Assembly: GCA_029862725.1 (NCBI GenBank)
Contig: JAOTWT010000052.1
Location: 1-11,301, forward strand
Direction of reading: 5' to 3'
DNA: 11,301 nucleotides
DNA from: Acidobacteriota bacterium
Lineage (GTDB): Bacteria > Acidobacteriota > Blastocatellia > Pyrinomonadales > Pyrinomonadaceae
Shown here: positions 6,185 to 11,301 of the stretch, piece after piece
Position numbering within the stretch: the first letter of the stretch is position 1
Layout: the number at the start of each line of letters is the position of its first letter
The notes under the pieces: generated by a model
What the model was told of the DNA's origin: nothing
What the model saw: the letters and a program-made list of their open reading frames with translations, nothing else
Database searches by the model: none
Translations under genes and position numbers: made by a program

Positions 6185-9100
6185 TCATTTCCAGTTGCCA
6201 AAAAGGACGAACGGCGACCAAAAATAAGGATGGGCATATGGCTTTTCTTGATCAACCACAAACGGCGGGGCATTCGAATTATTCGTTCCTATGACGGCTA
6301 CCTCAGCCCGGTCCGAACCGCTTTTCGCGGCCGTCCTTATTTTTCCTTCTATCATCTTTAACTGCGCCTTTCTCAACGCTTCGGCATTGCCGAGCTTCGG
6401 GTTCGTTTCGAGTATCCGGTAGAACTCCGTCATTAGTAGCCCGGTCGAATCGTCAGCCACCGCCCAGAGCGCCGCGGGGACGGTCTTCGCTCCCTGTTTT
6501 TGTGCCAGCGCTCCGAAGCCTTCGATTTCTACGCCGGTTGAATTACTCCCCGAGGTCATCGCCGTGTTACACGCAGAGAGCGTCAGCAGTTCGATATTAT
6601 CAAGCCGTGTTTTTTTCAAACTGTCGAGCGAAAAGCGCCGTTCCGTCCCGCCGCCGAGCAGCAAATAGGAATCGGTTTCATTGCCTGCGTTAAGCGAAAA
6701 ATGCGAGGCGATGTGGACTATTGCCGTCTTACCCAAATTGTTTTGAAATCGGTCAAGCGTAAATTCCTCATCCGGCAGCATCAGGCCGTCAAATACGCCG
6801 TTTACCTTAAATGCATCGCAAAACTCGCTTTTCTTCGGGTCTTTCACAACATTACACAACTCCTGTGGCACGGCGGGAAGTGCACTAAAACTTCCGAACG
6901 GCTTGGACACGCCGACTCCGAAAGCGAGCCATTCTTGGCGGTCGGCATTGGCTGCCCGGTCTAGCTTGTCGCGGCTCGCGAGTGTCAGCACTGCGTTGCT
7001 GTAGCGCTGGACCAGATATTTTTCGCCGTCCCAAAGTGCCGGCATAGGCACATAGCGGAGTGTGCCGTCCAGAGACCAGACAATCGTATCCGCTTTGATA
7101 TTCTCCAAATCCTTTTTTAGGGCGGCGGGAAACAGTTTGTCATACAGCTTTTTGCCCAGAGGACGCGGGTCGAGTACCGGATTCTTAACGGCGTCACGAA
7201 ACTCGGCAACCAGTTTATTGAGGTCAGCGGCTTTGACCTCAACGGTGTGCGCTTTCTGGATGTCCGATGTGGTGACGATCAGATTGAGACGGTCCTCACC
7301 AACGATGGTCGAAATGATTACGGTTCGAGGCTGATTGAGTTTCTTAAGGAGCCCCTGCATATCCGATTCGACCACCGCAACACGTTTATCGTTATTGCTG
7401 AACTTAACCTTCAGATCGTCCAGATATTTGTTAAATACCGTAACCGCAGCATCATATTTCGCTTTGAGTGTGTCGTATTGCTCTTGGTCTTGGGCAGGAA
7501 GCGATTCGCCGAGCGGCAGGGCGTTCTTTTTCTTCTCCAGGAACCCTAATTCCTCCGCTGTCCGCGTGATCTCGCCCGAAAACTTTTCGTAATCCTCAAA
7601 AGCCTTCTTCTCATCCGCGGAGAGCGAGATGCGTCCCTTCAAATCAGCCGCAACCGTATCGTCGCGGCGCAAATATGAAAGATACTCTTCTTCCTTGAGC
7701 ATCGCGAGGACCTCTTCGGCTTCGGCGATCCGCCCCTGCGCAATGAGAATACCGGCGAGACGGCGGTAGGTGGATTCGACGGACTTGAGATAAGTTTTTT
7801 GAGTTTCTTTCTCCAATCCCACTATCGCCTGACGCAATTCCTGATATCTATTGACCGACTGCTTGCCGTATACAACCGCCAGGCTCGGGTAATTCAGACC
7901 CTGCCAATAAAACATCAACCAGTCGAGAGTAGCGGCTTCACTGCTTCTGTCCCCTACCGCCTTAAAGAGCGTCAATGAGTTACCAAAGCATTCAAGTGCT
8001 TTTTGGTTCTCGCCCAGATATTTGTAGACTGCACCGATGCTTTTGAGCACCGTCGCTTCACCGGTTTTGTCTCCGGTCGACTTAAAAAGCGGCAATGCGA
8101 GATTGTAAAATTCAAGTGCTTTTTGTTTTTCGCCTAATGAAGAATAGACAGTGCCGATGTTTATGAGCGCCGCCGCTTCCCTGTTTCTATTTCCGATCGA
8201 CTTCGAGAGCGTCAATGCGAGATTGTAGAATTCAAGTGCTTTTTCATTCTCGTGTAAATCATAATAGACCAGGCCGATGTTGTTGAGGGTCGTCGCTTCG
8301 GCGCTTTTGTCTCCGACCGCCTTCAAGAGCGGCAAAGCTCTACCAAAAAATTCAGTTGCTTTTTGGTTCTCACCTAATGACCAATAGACCATCCCTATGT
8401 TGTTGAGCGTCGTCGCTTCGCCGGCTCTGTTTCCGATGGCTCTATAGAGCGGCAGCGTCAGATTGTAAAATTCAAGTGCTTTTTGGTTCTCGCCGAGTGA
8501 CCCGTAGACTTTTCCGATGTTATTTAGCGCTGTCGCTTCACCGCTTTTGTCTCCGGTCGCCTTAAAAAGCGGCAAGGCTTCAACAAAAAATTCAAGTGCT
8601 TTCTGTTTGTTTCCTATTGAAGAATAGGTTTCACCAATGTTGTTGAGCGTCAACGCTTCACCGCCTTTGTTTCCAACGGCTTTATGGAGCGGCAGAGCCA
8701 TATCGTAAAACTCAAATGCTTTCTCGGTCTCCCCCCATGAAGAATAGACCAACCCTATGTTGCTGAGCGTCGTCGCCTCACCGCTCTTGTCCCCGATCGT
8801 CTTTAATATCGGAAGTGCCTGACTGTAAAATTCAAGCGCTTTTTGTTTCTCACCTAGCGACCAATATACCAACCCCATATTGTTGAGCGAGGTAGCTTCA
8901 CCGCTTCTGTTTCCGATGGATTTATGGAGCTGCAATGCCAGACTGTAGGATTCAAGTGCTTTTTGTTTCTCCCCTATTGAATAATTGATATTCCCCAGTC
9001 CGCCCAGACAATATGCTTCAAAGAGCTTGTTTCCAATTTCTTGATAGGTCCGCCGTGCCTCTTCAAATTTGAGCAAAGAAGCCTGCAACGATTCTGCCGT

Positions 9101-9271
9101 TCCTTTTTGTCCCAGTGTCATGGCTTCACGAAAAATCGAATCAGCCTTCTCTTGCTTTTCCTCATTGCTCAACGCTTGTCCCAAGCCGATGTTTTGGAAT
9201 GACACAATCAGCAAAACCAAACAGATCATTCGGAACAGCCGACATTTGATATTGAAATTTGGAATTCTCAC
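6185..9271 (-). CDS. Exported TPR-CHAT protease (caspase-fold, clan CD)
   Basis: 1028 residues, GTG start with a weak AAGAGAG site upstream; an internal ATG at residue 15 would also keep most of the signal peptide. Residues about 15-33 (MICLVLLIVSFQNIGLGQA) are a signal peptide. Residues about 68-450 contain about ten tetratricopeptide repeats of exactly 40 residues, each with a QKALEFY-type helix and GEATTLNNIG-type turn. A helical, partly coiled-coil section spans about 470-680. The CHAT domain fills the C-terminus: WSLDGTLRYVPMPAL, then VHIASHFS with His857, then LTLSACNTA with Cys901, and the characteristic end HPYFWSPFVLFG. The catalytic pair is intact. In this family TPRs bind a partner that controls the protease; the partner here is unknown. 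It stands alone, with gaps of about 500 and 630 bp on its two sides. Confidence 0.93.
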   Translation of the reverse strand: MRIPNFNIKCRLFRMICLVLLIVSFQNIGLGQALSNEEKQEKADSIFREAMTLGQKGTAESLQASLLKFEEARRTYQEIGNKLFEAYCLGGLGNINYSIGEKQKALESYSLALQLHKSIGNRSGEATSLNNMGLVYWSLGEKQKALEFYSQALPILKTIGDKSGEATTLSNIGLVYSSWGETEKAFEFYDMALPLHKAVGNKGGEALTLNNIGETYSSIGNKQKALEFFVEALPLFKATGDKSGEATALNNIGKVYGSLGENQKALEFYNLTLPLYRAIGNRAGEATTLNNIGMVYWSLGENQKATEFFGRALPLLKAVGDKSAEATTLNNIGLVYYDLHENEKALEFYNLALTLSKSIGNRNREAAALINIGTVYSSLGEKQKALEFYNLALPLFKSTGDKTGEATVLKSIGAVYKYLGENQKALECFGNSLTLFKAVGDRSSEAATLDWLMFYWQGLNYPSLAVVYGKQSVNRYQELRQAIVGLEKETQKTYLKSVESTYRRLAGILIAQGRIAEAEEVLAMLKEEEYLSYLRRDDTVAADLKGRISLSADEKKAFEDYEKFSGEITRTAEELGFLEKKKNALPLGESLPAQDQEQYDTLKAKYDAAVTVFNKYLDDLKVKFSNNDKRVAVVESDMQGLLKKLNQPRTVIISTIVGEDRLNLIVTTSDIQKAHTVEVKAADLNKLVAEFRDAVKNPVLDPRPLGKKLYDKLFPAALKKDLENIKADTIVWSLDGTLRYVPMPALWDGEKYLVQRYSNAVLTLASRDKLDRAANADRQEWLAFGVGVSKPFGSFSALPAVPQELCNVVKDPKKSEFCDAFKVNGVFDGLMLPDEEFTLDRFQNNLGKTAIVHIASHFSLNAGNETDSYLLLGGGTERRFSLDSLKKTRLDNIELLTLSACNTAMTSGSNSTGVEIEGFGALAQKQGAKTVPAALWAVADDSTGLLMTEFYRILETNPKLGNAEALRKAQLKMIEGKIRTAAKSGSDRAEVAVIGTNNSNAPPFVVDQEKPYAHPYFWSPFVLFGNWK
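7991..9070 (-). repeat. Nine in-phase 120-bp tandem units encoding TPRs
   Basis: The motif TTCAAGTGCTTTTTG (plus-strand reading, with small variations) recurs at 7991, 8111, 8231, 8351, 8471, 8591, 8711, 8831 and 8951, a spacing of exactly 120 bases with no insertion or deletion. Each unit encodes one 40-residue TPR. DNA-level similarity between units is high, including the KALEFY and EATTLNNIG codons, which points to repeat expansion or gene conversion within the gene. Confidence 0.9.
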
Positions 9272-9474
9272 AAAATCACTCTCTTAATTCGATTTGCCCC
9301 TTGTTTCCCTTGTTCCAGGATAAATGCGGGGCTTTTATATTCTTCCACATCTCGTGGGAATGTATTTTCAATCAAAATAACAGCAAGACTAAGAATGGTA
9401 AATGAAATTATGATTTCAGACATCAGGCTCCCGAGCCCGACGATTCAGCAATTCCCTAATCATCACTACTCCAC

Positions 9475-9506
9475 TTCTAAGTGGCTCACCAGCGAAAAGA
9501 GTTACA
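9475..9506 (-). promoter_or_regulatory. Weak ECF-like element pair upstream of the TPR-CHAT gene
   Basis: Minus-strand TGTAAC (9506-9501) is followed after 14 bases by AGCCACTTAGAA (9486-9475), which keeps the CAC core and the final AA of the stronger copies. It would leave a leader of about 200 bases. Suggestive because of strand and position, but the second element is poor. Confidence 0.25.
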
Positions 9507-9672
9507 TAACTTCGAACAGAGTTTTGGAGTGCCTTATTCAGGCTTTGGCCGTGCAATTTCAGATCAATCGATATCGAAAGATCTCGGTTTGTCGGAAGGA
9601 ACGCGGTTTTTGATAAGAACGTATCATTGCTTGCATGGGTTTGTACTATTGATGTTTACCTGTTGAAAATGA

Positions 9673-9727
9673 CCCGTCCTTTTTTATAAATATCTTGTCG
9701 AGCAAGACACTTAATAAAAAAGGCGGG
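9673..9727. repeat. Long inverted repeat downstream of the secreted orphan gene
   Basis: CCCG-T-CCTTTTTTAT (9673-9687) pairs with ATAAAAAAGG-CGGG (9714-9727) with one bulged base, and inside it TCTTG (9693-9697) pairs with CAAGA (9703-9707) around TCGAG. The whole forms one long hairpin of nearly 20 pairs. The T-run is inside the stem rather than after it, so it is an atypical terminator; it may end or protect the transcript of the gene at 9771-10508, or be a remnant of a small repeat element. Confidence 0.6.
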
Positions 9728-9736
9728 CCGTTGAAT

Positions 9737-9761
9737 CGAGATAATCGTGTTCGATTACTCG
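9737..9761 (-). terminator. Hairpin just past the stop codon of the secreted orphan
   Basis: CGAG-A-TAATCG (9737-9747) pairs with CGATTA-CTCG (9752-9761) around TGTT: a ten-pair stem with one bulged A, starting about ten bases past the stop codon. There is no immediate U-run; the nearest is about 16 bases further along the minus strand, inside the next inverted repeat. Together the two hairpins probably define the 3' end of the transcript. Confidence 0.4.
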
Positions 9762-9770
9762 CTCCAATTG

Positions 9771-10508
9771 TTAAGCATTGATCGAATTGCCGACCTCGGC
9801 AGCTCCGTCCAGAAGTGCATTGTAATCTGCGCCCGCGAAAGCTGTTTGAGAAACATAACCCGCCAAACTCTGCATTGAACCAATGACTGCTTCGGGTGTT
9901 CCTGCAGGGGCAACTTTAATCAATGACTGAATGGTTGCCAGGCTTTGCTTGATTGCCGCGTCGTCCTGCAAATATACATCTACAAAAAGATTTGTAACCG
10001 TTACGCCAGCTGTAAAATACCAATGTTGTTCCTTGTTGAGGCGTGCCGAATACGACTTTGATGCACCAAGCAGATCCTCGCCAATTTGCGCTGAACTCGC
10101 GGTACCGCGAACCACCGATCTCAATGTGTTTTGCAGAACAGCGGCTTCGGGCTCTCCTTCAAGTGAATCGATCAAATAAACGAGGTCGACGATAGTCAGC
10201 TCCAGGGCACCGTCGTTTCTGCCGAGTTGCCCTGAACTCAGGACCGCCCACATAAAGTTTGTGCCGATATTAAAGTTGGCTTGATTGTTCGCCGATACAG
10301 ATTCGCCCTTAGCCCTTCGAATCGTCCTGGCTCGCGAAACTTGCGTCTTCGCATTCGGCCTTGCCTGGCTGCGAGCCTTTTCAAAGGTTGTGTAATCGCC
10401 TTTTGGATTTACGGAAACTGCTTGTGCAAAAACCGCTCCGGTTAATATGATTGCCAATCCCATGACTACCGCTAATCTGCTGGATATTCTAATAATTTCG
10501 TTTTTCAT
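9771..10508 (-). CDS. Small exported protein of unknown family
   Basis: 245 residues from ATG 10508. The frame is open for 48 more codons upstream, but those overlap the ECF-like promoter and a terminator, and the ATG gives a textbook signal peptide (MKNEIIRISSRLAVVMGLAI, possible cleavage after VFA or FAQA) with AGAGGAG about 11 bases before it. I do not recognise the family. The mature part begins with a basic Arg/Lys/Ser-rich segment (about 40-70), followed by a mostly helical region rich in Ala, Ser, Leu and Val, with NFMWAVLSSGQLG near 83 and HWYFTAGVTVTNLFVDVYL about two thirds along. It has no cysteine, no catalytic motif and no later membrane helix, so a soluble extracytoplasmic protein is likely. 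Its promoter resembles that of the anti-sigma gene, suggesting it is a target of the sigma factor in this window. Confidence 0.75.
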   Translation of the reverse strand: MKNEIIRISSRLAVVMGLAIILTGAVFAQAVSVNPKGDYTTFEKARSQARPNAKTQVSRARTIRRAKGESVSANNQANFNIGTNFMWAVLSSGQLGRNDGALELTIVDLVYLIDSLEGEPEAAVLQNTLRSVVRGTASSAQIGEDLLGASKSYSARLNKEQHWYFTAGVTVTNLFVDVYLQDDAAIKQSLATIQSLIKVAPAGTPEAVIGSMQSLAGYVSQTAFAGADYNALLDGAAEVGNSINA

Positions 10509-10564
10509 CGTTCTAATTTCTCCTCTAAATTTATGTTTTGTAGTTCGCTTTTCAGCGTGTTCAC

Positions 10565-10596
10565 TTACATGTGTCGGAGAAATCAAAACGGTTACA
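10565..10596 (-). promoter_or_regulatory. ECF-type promoter candidate for the secreted orphan gene
   Basis: Minus-strand TGTAACCG begins at 10596 and CGACACATGTAA occupies 10576-10565, with 14 bases between TGTAAC and the second element. It closely matches the site at 2974-3006 upstream of the anti-sigma gene. A transcript would start near 10558 and have a leader of about 50 bases. A terminator lies just upstream, so a fresh start of transcription is expected here. Confidence 0.55.
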
Positions 10597-10616
10597 AGTG
10601 ACGCGATCTTTGGAAG

Positions 10617-10637
10617 AAAAAAACGGGTTGGACCGTT
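10617..10637 (-). terminator. Rho-independent terminator after the right-hand caspase gene
   Basis: In the minus-strand transcript AACGG (10637-10633) pairs with CCGUU (10626-10622) around a six-base loop, extended by G-U pairs, and runs into a stretch of seven U (10623-10617). The stem is short but the U-run is good. It lies about 170 bases past the caspase stop codon and directly ahead of the next promoter. Confidence 0.5.
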
Positions 10638-10805
10638 CCAGGATAGGCGCAACTTACTGGCTTTGGGCTATATCGTGCAAATTTTGTGTTTGTTCGGTGG
10701 GTTGCATTCGAGACCATACTAAAGATTGGGGCCCTTGGTCTAAATGCGGCAAGAAGCTTTCTGCGTATCAATCAGCGCTTTCTTTTGAGTCACTCTACAC
10801 GCAAC

Positions 10806-11301
10806 TCATTTCGGCAAACTCAACAGCAGCGAGTCCTTCTTATCCCTTCTGAAATCGAAGATACCGGGTCTTTGTTGTCTGATGACTACTTTCGGGCAGC
10901 TTTCTCCGATGCACTGTGATCCGACGTTCTTGAATGTCCCGTCCTTGATACCGTCATATAGTTCCGGGACTCTCTTCTCGCTGTAGTTGAGCCATTCCCT
11001 TATAAAGAGCTCGTTCTTTTCAGGCTCTTCCGTGTTGGCGAGTTTCTTCTCTATGCCGTCCGTGATGAGTGCGTAGCTTAGGAGGCCCTGTTTTAACGAT
11101 CCGACCTCGAGAGCGACGTCGTCGGCCTGCGTCGCCGCCACTATCCTCATCCCCTTGTCATAGGCGAGCTGCCCGAGCCCGCGGCTTCCCATCGGCCCCG
11201 GCTTAAAGCCCGATCCCTGAACGGAGGCAGCCGAGTGGCAGGCGTCCACTATCATCAGCATCTCTTTTGCCGTAATGTCTCTCATCCAAAGCGAGAGCTC
11301 G
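10806..11301 (-). CDS. Caspase-family protease, C-terminal part only
   Basis: The last 164 residues of a larger protein whose N-terminus lies beyond the right edge; the frame stays open to 11300. It contains the peptidase C14 nucleophile motif MLMIVDACHSAAS (Cys codon 11240-11238), followed by the second half of a caspase fold: MRIVAATQADDVALEV and GLLSYALITDGIE, the usual loop and helix after the nucleophile. The catalytic His is outside the window and cannot be checked. Near the end two cysteines (QCIGESCPK) could form a disulfide, which would fit an extracytoplasmic location like that of its neighbours. TGA stop, then a terminator about 170 bases on. The methionine at 11285 is internal, not a start. 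Confidence 0.85.
   Translation of the reverse strand, partial: ELSLWMRDITAKEMLMIVDACHSAASVQGSGFKPGPMGSRGLGQLAYDKGMRIVAATQADDVALEVGSLKQGLLSYALITDGIEKKLANTEEPEKNELFIREWLNYSEKRVPELYDGIKDGTFKNVGSQCIGESCPKVVIRQQRPGIFDFRRDKKDSLLLSLPK

Larger units (their letters stand above)
9272..9770. other. 499-bp intergenic region ahead of the TPR-CHAT gene
   Basis: No gene is supported. It contains two hairpins just past the stop codon of the secreted orphan (9737-9761 and 9673-9727), a weak ECF-like element pair (9475-9506), a ten-base perfect palindrome TCGATATCGA (9568-9577), and a TATAAA on the minus strand near 9336-9341 without a good -35 box. The true TPR-CHAT promoter cannot be chosen by eye. Confidence 0.5.
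10509..10805. other. 297-bp intergenic region ahead of the secreted orphan
   Basis: It holds, in transcription order, about 170 bases of 3' sequence after the caspase stop codon with no clear feature, a terminator (10617-10637), an ECF-like promoter (10565-10596), and a leader of about 50 bases with the ribosome binding site. Overlapping plus-strand frames here lack any supporting feature. Confidence 0.5.

Noticed and set aside
6020..6361. Plus-strand frame of 113 codons
   Set aside because: It overlaps the CHAT C-terminus in antisense and shows no domain or ribosome binding site; a shadow frame.
7991..9070. Regular repeats as a CRISPR array
   Set aside because: Period of 120 bases, no spacers, and every unit is an in-frame TPR.
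9568..9577. TCGATATCGA palindrome as an operator
   Set aside because: A single ten-base palindrome with no second copy and no adjacent promoter is not enough evidence.
10509..10652. 48-codon N-terminal extension of the secreted orphan
   Set aside because: It overlaps a terminator and the ECF-like promoter and would bury a clean signal peptide.
11283..11285. ATG at 11285 as the start of a short gene
   Set aside because: The frame stays open to the window edge with a caspase-like sequence, so it is an internal methionine.

Overview
The window holds seven protein genes, all on the minus strand, so transcription runs from the right end to the left. No rRNA, tRNA, CRISPR array or transposase was recognised. 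Base composition is moderate. The combination of an ECF-like sigma factor, a zinc-less membrane anti-sigma factor, exported caspase-like proteases and a TPR-CHAT protein is typical of large environmental genomes. Acidobacteriota of the Blastocatellia type seem most likely to me, but this is inference from gene style; Planctomycetota or similar are not excluded.

Layout in the direction of transcription (high to low coordinates): (a) 11301-10806, the C-terminal part of a caspase-family protein, cut by the window edge, followed by a terminator (10617-10637); (b) 10508-9771, a small exported protein of unknown family, preceded by an ECF-like promoter (10565-10596) and followed by two hairpins (9737-9761 and 9673-9727); (c) 9271-6185, a 1028-residue exported protein with about ten TPRs encoded by exact 120-bp units and a C-terminal CHAT protease domain with its His/Cys pair; (d) a 632-bp gap without a recognisable gene but with a stem-loop; (e) 5552-3645, an exported protein with two tandem caspase folds, the first lacking its catalytic His and the second intact; (f) 3575-3009, an ECF-like sigma factor; (g) 2948-1851, a single-pass membrane anti-sigma-like protein ending in a good terminator (1798-1824); (h) 1471-1, a metacaspase-like exported protease that runs off the left edge.

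Genes e, f and g are closely spaced (69 and 60 bp gaps) and could be one operon. Gene g also has its own ECF-like promoter. Its two elements (TGTAACCG and GACACATRTAA) recur upstream of the orphan secreted gene b, linking b to the sigma/anti-sigma pair. Weaker copies lie upstream of the TPR-CHAT gene and the metacaspase-like gene.

Working model (inference): an extracytoplasmic network of caspase-fold proteases regulated by, or acting on, a dedicated sigma/anti-sigma switch, with the anti-sigma coiled coil and C-terminal domain outside the membrane as a possible sensor or protease target. The unusual points are the density of death-protease folds in 11 kb, the His-less tandem caspase, and the shared promoter.
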